From: Thermomicrobium roseum DSM 5159
GTDB lineage: Bacteria; Chloroflexota; Chloroflexia; Thermomicrobiales; Thermomicrobiaceae
DNA: 64,000 nucleotides
Direction of reading: 5' to 3'
Assembly (NCBI RefSeq): GCF_000021685.1
Contig: NC_011961.1
Coordinates: forward strand, 124,001 to 188,000
Shown here one piece after another: positions 8,470-18,576 of this stretch. A program made the translations under genes and the position numbers. The notes beneath the pieces were generated by a model. It was given only the letters and a program-made list of their open reading frames with translations. It did no database searches and had not been told where the DNA came from. Position 1 is the stretch's first letter; every line of letters starts with the position of its first letter.

Positions 8470-9441
8470 GTGCGGGAGACGCAGACCAGCATGCCAAAGG
8501 AAAACGCGCCGACGCTGACTGCCTGCGAACAGAAGACGCTCGAGCCCAGCTGGACGGCAGCCCTGGCCACAGCGAGCGGTCGCCGCTGGCTCCGGCGGGC
8601 CGTCCTGCCCGTCCTCGAAGGAAGCCGCGCGACAGCGCTAGCCAATCTGCTCCTGGGCTTTCGCGACGACTTCCGATGCGAGCAGCGCGATTTCTCGACG
8701 CGAGCCGTCGTCGAGCGAGCGGACCAGGCAACGCTCGCTGCGAATCTGGAATGGCTCGCCGGGAGCAATGCCGCGCTGGCGCTGTGGGAGCGCTTGGCCG
8801 AAGAAGGGATCACTCGCCTCGTCTCAGCTGCCCTGCGCGTGCTCCGCCGGGGCGACACCCGAGCGCGGGAACTCGTGCTGACCGTGCTCGTCGCCGATCC
8901 AACGCGGGAGATCGTTCTGCCGCCCTGGGCCGAGCGAGCGCTGCTCGTCATTGCGCTGGTGGACCGCGACGAGGTGGTCCGAGGTCTGGCCGTCGAGACA
9001 GCGGCGGGACGGTGGCCCGAATTGCTCTTGCCCAATTGGCAGCACTGGACGCGCGACGGGAGCGGTCGAGCTCGCCGGGCGACCTGGCGCCTGGCGTTGC
9101 GCGTCGACGCACGCGCTCGGATGCAGGCAGCAGCCCTCACGTTCGCCGAGGAGGAACCCGCAGACGTGCGCGCTGACGCGCTCTGGGCGCTCGGTCAGGT
9201 CCTCGCCACTGCGGAGATCGCGCCGATCCTGGCCAGAGTGGTCCAGCATCCGCGACCAGAACTGGCCGAGGCAGCCGCAGAGCTCCTGTGGACGCGACAC
9301 CGGCATCCGGAACCGGCCCGAGCAGCCCTCGCCAGTCCACACCCGAGAGTGCGCGAGATGGGGAAGCGACTACTGGATCCCCGGCACGGATCTCCTGCTG
9401 CAGGCGGATCCCGGCCAGGAATGCCCTTTCCCTGGTGGTAG
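8470..9441 (+). CDS. HEAT-repeat-like alpha-helical protein
   Basis: This 323-residue protein starts at GTG 8470, or possibly at the ATG at 8491. It contains repeated pairs of amphipathic helices typical of HEAT/ARM-type solenoids: VVRGLAVETAAGRWPE, VRADALWALGQVL, ELAEAAAELLWTR, PHPRVREMGKRLL. No catalytic motif is visible. Such proteins usually serve as scaffolds, but the partner is unknown. The gene stands alone, divergent from the DsbA-like gene and followed by a gap. Confidence 0.6.
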   Translation: MRETQTSMPKENAPTLTACEQKTLEPSWTAALATASGRRWLRRAVLPVLEGSRATALANLLLGFRDDFRCEQRDFSTRAVVERADQATLAANLEWLAGSNAALALWERLAEEGITRLVSAALRVLRRGDTRARELVLTVLVADPTREIVLPPWAERALLVIALVDRDEVVRGLAVETAAGRWPELLLPNWQHWTRDGSGRARRATWRLALRVDARARMQAAALTFAEEEPADVRADALWALGQVLATAEIAPILARVVQHPRPELAEAAAELLWTRHRHPEPARAALASPHPRVREMGKRLLDPRHGSPAAGGSRPGMPFPWW

Positions 9442-10049
9442 CTGGGCGAACCAGACGCTGTCTCTCCACCGGGCGATTCCGCCCCTCCTCGCCGCGCCGA
9501 GGCCGCAAAGCGCTCGCTTTCTCAGGAACACTGCCTCCTGTGCGACCGCGCGGAGGAGAGCGCGAGCGGGCAAGGCACGATCGGCAGCAGCTGAGATCCT
9601 GACCACAGTCGTCGTTTGAACGAGGGTCGTTCCGCTCGGGTCGGTACGGCCCCGCAGTACCGAGCGATGTGGCGCCTCGTGCTCAACGAGCCACGCGCTG
9701 GAGCTGCAACCGTTCCGGCAAGATCTGCGCAGGCTTAGGAGTTTCCCCGACGGGAGCGCGCTTCGCCGCGCACGACGATGGCGCGTGGCTGCGAGGCCCA
9801 CTCGTCCCGATCATCGCCACGAGGGCGCACTGTCAGCGGGGACACGTTCGGGCTCGGCAGGACGGCTGGTGAGCGACCCGCTGGCTCGCGGCACGACACC
9901 GGTAGCCGAGCGAGGATCCGACGAGCACGGACTGGCCACGGTGCCTTCCTCGCCGGTGAGAGCCGTGCGCTCGACCAGCGTCCACGCCCCGGACAAGGAC
10001 GCTGGCGCAGCGAGCAGGAATCGTGGCCGGTTGCGAGCAGGATGGATGC
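9442..10049 (+). other. intergenic region between convergent genes
   Basis: These 608 bases have only low-complexity frames without recognisable domains. A short perfect palindrome, GAACGA-GGG-TCGTTC at 9618-9632, is the only structure I see; it lacks a T-run and its role is unclear. Confidence 0.4.
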
Positions 10050-11753
10050 TCAGCTGGCACTGTTCCCGCCCTCCCACTCGGCGAAGGTGACGATGTGGAT
10101 CTCGACTGGCCGATCGAGCAGGGTCGCGAGCACCTCGCGGACAGGCGCGAGCCAACGCCGCTCGAGGTGGCGCCGGACCGTCGCGCTGGGAACACCGAGC
10201 ACGACCGGTCCGGCGTCGGATGCAGCCAGCAGTCGAGCGGGTCGGATGCATTCGGCGATGGCCGAAGCAGGCAGACGCTCGCTCAGATGCTCCTGGGCCA
10301 GCGACCAGAGCGGGGCGAGTCCGGCGGACTGCTCGCTGTTCGCTCGCTCCAGCACGCTGGGAGAGTTGCCCAGGGAGACCGCTAGCGAGGAACCGCCCGG
10401 TTGGGAAGGAGAAGATTGCGAGCGAGTCAGCCGTGCGGCGAGCGCTTCCTCGAGCAAGGTGACGAGTCGATCGAGCGTGTCCGGCGCGAGGAGCCCGTCG
10501 ACGTGAAGACCCGGAACGGCGGAACTGGCGAGAGAGGAAGCTGGCTGAGAGCTTACTGCTCGTGTGGTCGCAGTGCTCGACCGAACGGCGTGACGCGCCC
10601 AGCGAGCGAGGATTTCGCGGATGCGCTTCGGGGCGACGTAGCGCGAGCCGGACGCGACAGCTTCGCGGATCGCGGCGACGAGGAGTTCAGCTGAGCTTTC
10701 ACCGCGTGCGCTGGCCAAGGGGAGGAACTCCCGCTCGAGTTCGGCCAGGAGCGTCCGCTCCAGCGGCGATGCGGGGCGTGCGTTCGCCGCTTCGTAGCAG
10801 GCGATGACGTGCGGCGACGGTTCGAGCAACGGACCGGCACCGCCGGCTGGCGGCTCAGCCACTTCCTGAGGATCGCGGGCAGTCGTCGTAGTCGTAGGCT
10901 CACCTTGGTGATACGTCGTGTCGTCAGGAGCAACACTGCTTGCCTCCTCTCTGTTGGCCGGGCCAACACTGCTTCGGCTCTCGCTGGGGAAACCATCGTC
11001 GCTGGATGCAACAACGGTCGGTGAACCACTGTTGCTCAGCGCAACATCGGCGGGCTGAGCAGTGTCGCTCTGGGCAACAGTGGTGCTGAGCGATGTGGCT
11101 GACTCGTCGCTGGCTGCTGTGCGCTTGCGCCGCACGTGACCGGCGCGCGTACGAGCCGAGGCGCGGGCATCCTCAGCGGCTGCTCGAGCGGCCAGCTTTT
11201 GCCAGAGGGGGTGCTGGCGCACGACCGGAAGGATCTGGTGCCAAACGTTGTCGCGATCGATCGGGGCGAAGCGGGGGGAAAAGACGTGTCGGATGTAGCG
11301 GTAGACGGCGTCGTCACGGGCGGCCAGCTCGACGACGCGCAGCACCGCCTCCGGGGTGAGGACGAAGCCGTCGGGGCGATCTTTGACGCGGTAGAAGTTG
11401 TGGGGGACTCGCCATCGACGACCGGCCTCGTCGGTTCGCGTGACCATTTCCTTGCGGATCTCGATCAGATCGAGCGCGACCAGGATCTTGTTGATGGTGA
11501 TCAGTTCGGCACGATCCTCCCCGTAAAACGCTGCTTCGGCCTGCTGGGACGGGAACGCGTACCCACGATAGGGTGAATGCTCCCGACGGTCGGTCCAGAC
11601 GGTATAGGAATTGAGCAAACCGACCCCCTTGAGACCGATCAAGGGCGCGAACTGCGTGATGATGGTGTTCCAGTGCCAGAACCAACCGCGCCGACGAACG
11701 TCGTCGCCGCTGCGCTCGGGCTGCTCATCGGCCGTCAGCGGTGGATCGGGCAT
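10050..11753 (-). CDS. putative replication protein: winged helix + DnaD-like + DnaA N-terminal-like domains
   Basis: I set the start at ATG 11753, preceded by GAGGGGAG; the open frame continues upstream without protein-like composition. The 567-residue product has three parts. The N-terminal 150 residues look like a winged-helix replication initiator (GWFWHWNTIITQFAPLIGLK ... VPHNFYRV). A Ser/Thr-rich linker follows. Near residues 350-400 is a DnaD/DnaB_2-like segment (AELLVAAIREAV ... RIREILARWARH). The last 80 residues match the DnaA domain I pattern (LW....EHLSERLPA ... VPSATVRRHLERRW ... LATLLDRPVEI). No AAA+ motor is present. It may load or recruit DnaB or assist initiation. Alternatives are a plasmid Rep protein or a phage-derived helicase loader. 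Confidence 0.65.
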   Translation of the reverse strand: MPDPPLTADEQPERSGDDVRRRGWFWHWNTIITQFAPLIGLKGVGLLNSYTVWTDRREHSPYRGYAFPSQQAEAAFYGEDRAELITINKILVALDLIEIRKEMVTRTDEAGRRWRVPHNFYRVKDRPDGFVLTPEAVLRVVELAARDDAVYRYIRHVFSPRFAPIDRDNVWHQILPVVRQHPLWQKLAARAAAEDARASARTRAGHVRRKRTAASDESATSLSTTVAQSDTAQPADVALSNSGSPTVVASSDDGFPSESRSSVGPANREEASSVAPDDTTYHQGEPTTTTTARDPQEVAEPPAGGAGPLLEPSPHVIACYEAANARPASPLERTLLAELEREFLPLASARGESSAELLVAAIREAVASGSRYVAPKRIREILARWARHAVRSSTATTRAVSSQPASSLASSAVPGLHVDGLLAPDTLDRLVTLLEEALAARLTRSQSSPSQPGGSSLAVSLGNSPSVLERANSEQSAGLAPLWSLAQEHLSERLPASAIAECIRPARLLAASDAGPVVLGVPSATVRRHLERRWLAPVREVLATLLDRPVEIHIVTFAEWEGGNSAS

Positions 11754-14427
11754 CCGGCGCTCCCCTCTGCTGCGCCACCCTGGCGTCATGATAGCGCCAC
11801 GCAGTACTGGATTCAAGTCACAAGAGGGTTCCATCCATTTCCTCCGCAATTTACGTGGACTATCGGTGATGATCCACGCGTCTCCGGTGATGTCCGGAGG
11901 AGCGATCCCTGCCGCTCGTGGTGCCACGCGAACGGTGCGCAGCTGGCCGGAGTGCTTTTCCACCGCTCGGTAGGCGCGGTGATCAACTGCATCCCGGCGA
12001 GCGGCGTGGGCACGGATTCCTGGTCCACTGGGCACACCGGGGCGCCCGCGGGGCGTCAGGTGGCGGCACGTTGGGTGGGACGCTGCGTCGCCATCGAGGC
12101 CTGACCGGTGCAGGCGCGCCGGTGCGTTGTCGGGCTTTGCTGGCCGAGCCCGACTCGACGCCGAACGATCAGGCGGAAGGCAGGAACCGGCTCCTCCGGC
12201 GCGCGGTGCCTGGATGCGGACGAGGAGGAAGGATTCGGTCAGCTGGCGCAGGCTGGTCGCGCCGGTGACGGTGCGGCTGCTCGCCGATCGGCTGTCCGTT
12301 GGCCCGCGCCCGGCTCGCGATCGCTGCCAGCGCAGTCGCGCGGGGGAGGCGGCTGGGAGGCGGCTGGGAACTGGTCCACCGCGCCCGAGCGCGCCGAGAC
12401 GCACGACCGCGCGCGAGAGGCGGCTGGTCGACTCGTGTCCAGCGAACCGGCGTCGTACGGCTACTGAACAGCACGCGCGTCACGAATGCGTTTTCCGATC
12501 CGGCTGCTGTCCCAGCGGAGCAGGCTTGGCTGGTCGCGCAACCATCCGCTCTCACTTAAAAGACACAGCACGGAGGGTCGGAAAACGGACAGGCAGGATC
12601 GAGGCGCCGACACGACGCGCGAGCGGGCGAGGCGGGAGGCGCAGTCGCGGAGTGAACGGGCAGGATGGAGGCGCGCGCTGCGCGTCGAGCTCGGGCTGCT
12701 CGAGCGGGCGCTGTGGGGACGCTCGACGGACGAACGGCGTCCGGGCGAGCGGGTAGGGGTGGCACGGTGCCGGAGATCCAGTCGAGCGCGCTGTGCTGGT
12801 CGTGCGCGACGTTCGGCCCCGGCCGCGGAGGGGACCCGCGGCGATCTCGCTCTCTGCCTCGCTCTTTGTCAGGAGAGTGGCGAGATCACGCGGACGCGTC
12901 GGCGCACTGGCAGGGAGAAGCTCAGCGCATCGGGTGCACCGACTGGTTCATCGCAGCTGAGCCGTTTCCCGGCACGGGCTGTGCTGGCTGGCTCGGTCGA
13001 GGCGCGGGGCTGGACAGCGCAGCTCGACAGGGATCGGTACCGCTCGTTCTCGGTCGGGCGGAACTAGCTTCCGCCGCGCGATCGGACGGTGGGGGGCGAT
13101 CGTAGCGGCCGAGGCCGGGAGGGAGCGAGCGTGGCGAAGGGACAGAACAGTCGGGTGGCGGTCGCAGAGCGGGTGGAGACAGCGTCGGAGCCACTCTTCG
13201 GGTAACGAGTTCCGCTCTGGGTGGGGGTTTCGGGTGTTCGTGACGTTCGCCGGCATCAACGTCGTGGGGCTGATCATTTGGACGATCATCGCCATCAAGT
13301 CGCCGACGATTCATCCAGGGCCATGAGGCGCGGCTGACGAGGCTACTGTCGCATGAGCCTGGCACCGGCTGCTGCCGAGGGTCGACTGGTCCGTGAGGTG
13401 CTCTGGCATGCGGTGATGAGCAGCCTGAGGATAGCTCCCGTGTGCGCGGAGAGGGACGCGAATGCGGGGGGCGCTGTCGCGCCGGAGAGAAGTGACCGTT
13501 CGGCGAACCGGCCGGTGCGAGCGCGGAGGCGCACGATCGCGGATGGCGGAAACTCGTCGAGGGAGCGCTGGTCGGGCCGTTGCTTCCTGCCATGAGGAGC
13601 CGTCGGGTGTGTCGGTACGCCAGCCATGGTGCCGCAGCGGTGCGCGAGCGGGGCGCGCCTGACGAGCGGCCAGTGGCGCCTCCCGGCGCGTGACGCGGAG
13701 CGACGACGCAGCGAGCGAGCCACGTGAGGGTCGGAGAGGCCTCCCGCGGGTGACCGGGGGGTGCGATATGGGCAACGCGCGAACTCGCTCGACTCACGAA
13801 CGGCCGTACTGGGCGAGCGAGAGCGGCACGTCGTGAGCCACCAGCCGCGGCCTGAACACTGATGGAGCGACGTCGAACGGAGCCTGCTGCGTCGATAACG
13901 CCGGCGGTCGCTGGAGTCATCGCTACTCCGCCGCTGCGCTGCTGCGTCGGGGAGGTATCTGGTCCCCCAGCGCAGAGCAGAACTCCTCCCCGCACGACCA
14001 TTCGAGCCGCGTGGTCAGCTCCAGCGATCAGCCCTCGTTCAGTCTCGTCCTCATCAGACTCGAGCCGACTGGCGCGCGTGCTCTGGGGCTCGGCCGGCAC
14101 GATCGCCCGCCAGACTGGCTGCGTGCCGACTGCTCGCCGCGCGCTTCGCTGCGTGACGAGTGGTTGGGATTTCTTCGAGCGATACTTCACGCGTGCCGTT
14201 CACGCGCTTCACTATCATCGTCGCGTGCTGCTTCCCGTGCGATGTGCGCGCTCCCGTACTGGACCGAGGCTGAGCGGGCGACGACTCGCGCGGTGATCGG
14301 GCGCGTGGAGAAGCGTCATGCGCGAGGTGTCGTCGCGGTCAGTGCGTCCCACCGCTGCTGCAGTGGCGTGGCCGAGCGCTGGGGAAAGACGTGATGAGTA
14401 GCGTAGAGAGTCGCGTCCATCATTTGC
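11754..14427 (+). other. 2.7 kb region with almost no coding signal
   Basis: Both strands carry long open frames here, but they translate into Arg/Ser/Pro/Ala-rich sequence without domains; this is typical of GC-rich non-coding or decayed DNA. The only protein-like segment is a 30-residue hydrophobic stretch at 13234-13326. I saw no clear DnaA boxes or iterons, although the position next to a replication-type gene makes an origin or partition site worth testing. Confidence 0.45.
13234..13326 (+). pseudogene. fragment or tiny gene encoding one membrane segment
   Basis: From GTG 13234 to TGA 13324-13326 the frame gives 30 residues with one clear membrane segment (VVGLIIWTIIAIK) and G/C-ending codons typical of real genes here. 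It stands out sharply from the surrounding non-coding DNA. It resembles the first helix of 2TM-domain proteins (FRVFVTFAGIN). No start codon with a ribosome binding site is visible upstream, so it is probably the remnant of a longer gene. Confidence 0.25.
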
Positions 14428-14456
14428 TTGACTGATCCAGTTGCCGGTGCTAGAAT
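14428..14456 (+). promoter_or_regulatory. sigma-70-type promoter of the winged-helix gene
   Basis: TTGACT at 14428-14433 and TAGAAT at 14451-14456 are separated by 17 bases. The ATG of the downstream gene lies 33 bases beyond the -10 box, with a GGAGG site in between. This is one of the best promoter matches in the window. Confidence 0.75.
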
Positions 14457-14488
14457 GGTTGCGTGACGATCGTACTGGAGGGTTGGCG

Positions 14489-15259
14489 ATGGCGATCTTG
14501 CTTCCGTACCGGACCGATCCACGCTTGCTGTTCCAAGTCATGGAATACGCCAAGGGAAGAGGTATTGACCGGAGCCTGCTGGAAGCTCGCTTGGGCGGTG
14601 GAGAGCCGTTGCGGGAGACCCTGAACGCGCTGGAGCAGTTGGGATTGATCGAGCGCGATGCGAGCGAAATTCGGCTGACGGAGGCTGGGCGACGACTGGC
14701 TTATGCCACCGATGCGCTCGAACGACAGCGCGAGTTGGCACGGGTGGTCTTGAGCTACCCGCCGTACGGTGGGGTCATCGAGCGAGCGCTGCGCGAGGGA
14801 CTGAGCGTGATCGATGGTCCTTGGGTGGAGCGGGTTTGGCAAGTGGAGATGCGGCTGGGCCAGCCCCGCAACAGGGTCGAGGAAGCGCGCACCTTCTTCT
14901 TCAAGTTGGCGGAGGAGGCGGGGCTGGGGATCTTTCGGCGCGGGGTACGCGGCCAGCCCTCGCGACTCGTGTTAGCGCCGGACCTCGAGGAGCGGCTGCG
15001 AGTGCTGCGGCCGCTCCTCAGTGGCGGTGGGGCCGAGTCGGAGCCAGTACCACGCGAACCCGCCGCGGTGTCGGGTGTGACAACGGTATCGTCCGAGTTG
15101 GCTTCGGCGCCAGTGCCGGAGCGAACGACAGCCGCACCGGCTGGTGCCGCGGTGACGATCACGGTGTCGGTCGACCTCACGGCGTGGGAACTGGAGAAGA
15201 TCGAGGCGTTCCTGCGCCTCCTCGGCGTGGTACCGGGACGGAGCGAGCCGGCACCGTGA
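14489..15259 (+). CDS. conserved protein with winged-helix-like N-terminus
   Basis: This 256-residue protein starts at ATG 14489 with GGAGG upstream and a strong promoter. Residues about 10-80 read like a winged helix (LRETLNALEQLGLIERD ... IRLTEAGRRLAY). A helical domain follows (VLSYPPYGGVIERALREG). The layout recalls DUF5343 and AAA-associated C-terminal domains. After a Pro/Ala/Thr-rich linker the C-terminus forms a short beta/helix element (VTITVSVDLTAWELEKIEAFLRLLG). Its function is unknown; regulation or DNA binding is only a guess from the fold. Confidence 0.6.
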   Translation: MAILLPYRTDPRLLFQVMEYAKGRGIDRSLLEARLGGGEPLRETLNALEQLGLIERDASEIRLTEAGRRLAYATDALERQRELARVVLSYPPYGGVIERALREGLSVIDGPWVERVWQVEMRLGQPRNRVEEARTFFFKLAEEAGLGIFRRGVRGQPSRLVLAPDLEERLRVLRPLLSGGGAESEPVPREPAAVSGVTTVSSELASAPVPERTTAAPAGAAVTITVSVDLTAWELEKIEAFLRLLGVVPGRSEPAP

Positions 15260-16084
15260 GCGACCGGGCTCCTGCATCCGAGTCTCGCACGCTCGCCCAG
15301 TTCCTCGACCAGTTCAGCGCATAGAGTGCGCCGCTCGTTCCCGCGACAGTCGGTGGAGTTCTCCGGACTGGTCTCGATGTAGAAAATCGTCATGGCAAAG
15401 CGATGCTCCCGCGCTCGCGGTCGTCGAGGGCAACAACCGAACGGTCAGAGGGCCGCGGAACCTGGAGAAATTCGCGAAGAAAGTGGACCCGAGAGCGTCC
15501 CTGCCAGCCGTAGAGGATGGGAGCCACCACCGTGACTGGCCTACGAGGCGCTCGTGCTGGTGAGTGTGCGCTGCATGGCGGTCCGGAGAGTCGTTTCCCT
15601 GACGGCAGTGGGCTTCGGAGCGACGGTGATCGCGCGAGACTGCGGGAACCGCGGCAGTTTTCGTTCTCGCTCGTGCGGGTAGGGCTGCCGAAGGCGCGGT
15701 GACGTGGCGCAGGCTGTGGATGCGTTCGTGTGGCGCGCGTCCCGTTTCTGCGAAAAGGACCCGACGACCTGGTAACGAGCGGGAACCGATCGCTCGCGCG
15801 CTTTTCGTGAGCCCAACGCTCTTCTGCAGGGGCACAACGGGACGGAACGCGAAAGCGTGCGCTCGGCTGATCTGCCCTGGTTCGGGTCGGGTGCCTTCTC
15901 GGCCGGGTGGGATCCCAGCGAGATGGCAGGTTTCGGCTGAAGCCGGATGACTACCGATGTCCCGCGAGAACCGCGGGGGCCAGTGCTGTCTGGTCGGCCG
16001 TGGGATAGAGAGCGGGCTGTCGATGGTCGGCAGCTCGGTTATCCTTCCGTCAGGTGCAAGGCATGGCGTGCTCGGGAAGGTGCG
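15260..16084 (+). other. intergenic region, no gene seen
   Basis: About 0.8 kb before ctaA holds only low-complexity frames on both strands. I see no promoter match as good as the one at 14428 and no hairpin with a T-run. Confidence 0.4.
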
Positions 16085-16093
16085 GTGCAGATC

Positions 16094-17065
16094 ATGCGAG
16101 AACGCGTGCGTTGGGTCGGGCGCCTGGCGTGGGCGAACGCAGTCGCGATGGGACTGGTGCTCCTTTTGGGGGCAACGGTCACCGCGACCGGATCGGGTTT
16201 CGGCTGTGGGGAGTCGTGGCCGCTCTGCCATGGCCGGTTGCTTCCGCCGCTCACGGCGGAGGGGATCATCGAGTACAGTCACCGGCTCGCCACGCTGGTG
16301 AGTGGGCTGGTTCTGGTGGCGTTGCTCGCGCTGACGATCGTGGAGCGGCGAGAACTCTTCGCACGGTGGGAAACGCGGATCGTCGCGGGGCTGCTGGTCG
16401 GGACGCTGCTCCTGCAATCGGCGCTCGGGGCAGCGGCGGTGCTGGCGCCGCGGCATCCGCTGGTCATGGCGGTGCACTTCGGTGTCTCGCTCACTGTCTT
16501 CGCCAGCGCGCTCCTCTTGGCGCTTGTCCTGACGCGGGGTGAGTCGTTGCGGGCACGCCGGCGACTCCACGTGCCGGCTGGTGTTGTCCGGGCCACCTGG
16601 GGACTCCTGATCGGGACGTACGCCGTGGTGTACCTCGGCGCGTACGTGCGGCACTCCCAGGCCAGTCTGGCTTGCCTAGACTGGCCGCTCTGCCAGGGCC
16701 GGCTGATCCCGGATCTGGTGGGACCGACGGGGGTAGTCTTCCTGCACCGGCTGAGCGCGCTCGTCTTGACGCTGGGCCTGGTCGGCCTGGTGGTGCGACT
16801 GTGGCGAGACCGGGTGCTACGGCGCGAGCGTCCAGACCTGGTGTGGAGTGGGTTGGTCGCGCTGGGTTTGCTGCTCGCCCAGTCGGTGACGGGTGCCTGG
16901 GTGGTCTGGAGCCGGCTCAGCCTGGCCAGCGTGCTGGGGCATGCGGCCGTGGTGACGCTCCTGTTCGGTACGTTAGCGGTATTGGCGTACCAGTCGCTGC
17001 CGGAGCGGGCACTGATGGAGCGGGCTGCCCGCGCTCCCGTTGCTGGTGTTTCGGTCTCACAGTGA
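16094..17065 (+). CDS. ctaA: heme A synthase (CtaA/COX15)
   Basis: This 323-residue protein (ATG 16094; a GTG at 16085 closer to a GGGAAGG site is also possible) has eight membrane helices in two similar halves. Each half has the family hallmarks: E-S-W-P-L-C-H-G in the first loop and D-W-P-L-C-Q-G in the second, plus membrane His residues (YSHRLAT, VHFGVS, FLHRLSA, LGHAAVV) that bind heme. It oxidises heme O to heme A for aa3-type oxidase. No oxidase or ctaB gene lies beside it. The rsgA gene follows after 28 bp. Confidence 0.95.
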   Translation: MRERVRWVGRLAWANAVAMGLVLLLGATVTATGSGFGCGESWPLCHGRLLPPLTAEGIIEYSHRLATLVSGLVLVALLALTIVERRELFARWETRIVAGLLVGTLLLQSALGAAAVLAPRHPLVMAVHFGVSLTVFASALLLALVLTRGESLRARRRLHVPAGVVRATWGLLIGTYAVVYLGAYVRHSQASLACLDWPLCQGRLIPDLVGPTGVVFLHRLSALVLTLGLVGLVVRLWRDRVLRRERPDLVWSGLVALGLLLAQSVTGAWVVWSRLSLASVLGHAAVVTLLFGTLAVLAYQSLPERALMERAARAPVAGVSVSQ

Positions 17066-17093
17066 GTGGAGGGGTCGAGGACGAGGGGGAACG

Positions 17094-18083
17094 GTGACGG
17101 AGGAAGCGGACCATCCTGGTGACGCGTGGCCAGCGAACATCGTGATCCGGGTGCGGGGACCGTACTACGACGTGCTGACGCCGGAGGGGGTTCTCCGCTG
17201 TGTCGTGCGTGGCGCACTCAAGAAGGAGCGCCGGCGGGAAGACCTGGTCGTGGTCGGTGACCGGGTCGTGGTGCGCGTCGTCGCCCCGGGAGAGGGAGTG
17301 ATCGAAGCGGTCGCGCCGCGGCGACGCGCGCTGGTACGACGAGCGCGCGATCGGGAGGCAGCGCAGGTCATCGTGGCGAACCTGGACCAGCTGGTGGTGG
17401 TCATGGCGGCTGCCCAGCCGGAACTGAGCTTGGGGATGCTCGATCGCTTCCTGGTGGTGGCGGAGTCGCAGGATCTGCCGACGGTTATCTGCCTGAACAA
17501 GATCGATCTCGACCCGGCTGGACGAGCACGAGCGATGCTCGCGCCATACCGAGCGATCGGCTATCCGGTCGTCGAAACGAGCGTAGCCAGTGGAGCGGGC
17601 CTGCACGAGCTCTGGCAGACGATCGAGGGGAAACTCTCCGCGCTCGCGGGACCCTCGGGGGTCGGGAAGACGAGCCTCGTGAAAGCGTTCCGGCCGGACC
17701 TGGAACTCCGGATCGGTGCGGTGAGCGAGGCGACGGGGCGTGGCCGGCACACCACGACCGCGAGCGAACTCATCCAGCTCGACGAGCGGACATTCCTGGT
17801 CGATACGCCGGGTATCGGGGTGCTGCACCTTTGGGCGATCCTGCCGGAGGAACTCGACCGCTGCTTCCGGGAATTTCGGCCGTATCTGGGTGCGTGCCCG
17901 TACCGGGATTGCCGGCACCTGGATGAGCCGGGCTGTGCGGTGCGCGCGGCGGTCGAAGCGGGTGTCATCGACGCGGGGCGCTACGAGCGGTACCGTGCTC
18001 TCTACCAGGATCTCGTGCAGGAGATGGAACGGTACGGACGGTGGGAGATCGAGCGGCTGTGGCGCGGAAGGAGAGCGAGGTGA
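17094..18083 (+). CDS. rsgA: ribosome small-subunit-dependent GTPase A
   Basis: This 329-residue protein starts at GTG 17094 behind GAGGGGGA. It has an N-terminal OB-fold, then a circularly permuted GTPase: the G4 motif NKID at 135-138 comes before G1 GPSGVGKT at 186-193 and G3 DTPG at 237-240. A C-terminal zinc site follows (C268, C273, H275, C281). RsgA checks late assembly of the 30S subunit. The G2 region GRGRHTTT is intact. The following DinB gene overlaps its stop. Confidence 0.96.
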   Translation: MTEEADHPGDAWPANIVIRVRGPYYDVLTPEGVLRCVVRGALKKERRREDLVVVGDRVVVRVVAPGEGVIEAVAPRRRALVRRARDREAAQVIVANLDQLVVVMAAAQPELSLGMLDRFLVVAESQDLPTVICLNKIDLDPAGRARAMLAPYRAIGYPVVETSVASGAGLHELWQTIEGKLSALAGPSGVGKTSLVKAFRPDLELRIGAVSEATGRGRHTTTASELIQLDERTFLVDTPGIGVLHLWAILPEELDRCFREFRPYLGACPYRDCRHLDEPGCAVRAAVEAGVIDAGRYERYRALYQDLVQEMERYGRWEIERLWRGRRAR

Positions 18084-18559
18084 GCGACGAGCTGGTCTCG
18101 ACGGTACGGGCAGCGGTGGAGTCGACGTTGCGCGAGCAGCATCAGGTCCTGCGGGAACTCGTTCAGGGGCTCAGCCCAGCGGTCCTCAACTGGTCACCGG
18201 GACCGGAGATGAACACGATCGCCGTCCTGGTCGCGCATCTCCTGGATGCCGAGCGCTATCTCGTGGCGGCGGCACTGGGCGAGGTGGTCGAGCGTGACCG
18301 CGAGCGCTGGTTCCGGTACGAGGCGCCGAGTGCACTTGCGCTCCTCGAGCTGATCGACCAGACCGAACAGGAAACGAGCGAGCGACTCACCCGGCTCACC
18401 GGCGACGCACTGGCCCGCGAGTGGTCACCGCCTAATGACCGACTGGGGCGTCGCTTCAGCGGGATGCGCTGGCTGCTCCATGCCATCCAGCACAATCGAG
18501 AGCATATCGGGCAAGCGTTGCTCACGCGACAGCTCGCTGCCCAGGGAGGGATCGGCTGA
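18080..18559 (+). CDS. DinB-family four-helix protein
   Basis: The GTG at 18080 overlaps the TGA of rsgA and follows a GGAAGGAGAGC stretch. The 159-residue product has the DinB/YfiT-like pattern: a long first helix, then NTIAVLVAHLLDAERY, and a final HAIQHNREHIGQAL helix. The His residues sit at the places used for metal binding in the family. Its enzymatic role is unknown; members act as thiol-dependent transferases or hydrolases. Confidence 0.8.
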   Translation: MSDELVSTVRAAVESTLREQHQVLRELVQGLSPAVLNWSPGPEMNTIAVLVAHLLDAERYLVAAALGEVVERDRERWFRYEAPSALALLELIDQTEQETSERLTRLTGDALAREWSPPNDRLGRRFSGMRWLLHAIQHNREHIGQALLTRQLAAQGGIG

Positions 18560-18576
18560 GCGGGGAGGCATCGGCG

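Noticed and set aside
9618..9632. Terminator between the convergent genes at 9.4 and 10.05 kb
   Set aside because: The palindrome has only a 6-bp stem and no T-run on either strand.
10920..11100. Iterons (repeated CAACACTG/CAGTGTTG words) inside the replication-type gene
   Set aside because: The words are imperfect, irregularly spaced and explained by the Ser/Ala/Val-rich linker they encode.
12922..14190. 422-residue protein on the minus strand
   Set aside because: The translation is Arg/Ser/Pro/Ala-rich without domains, and the codon pattern is not that of the real genes; it is a by-product of high GC.
15314..16654. 446-residue protein on the minus strand
   Set aside because: It is low in complexity and overlaps the well-supported ctaA gene on the other strand.
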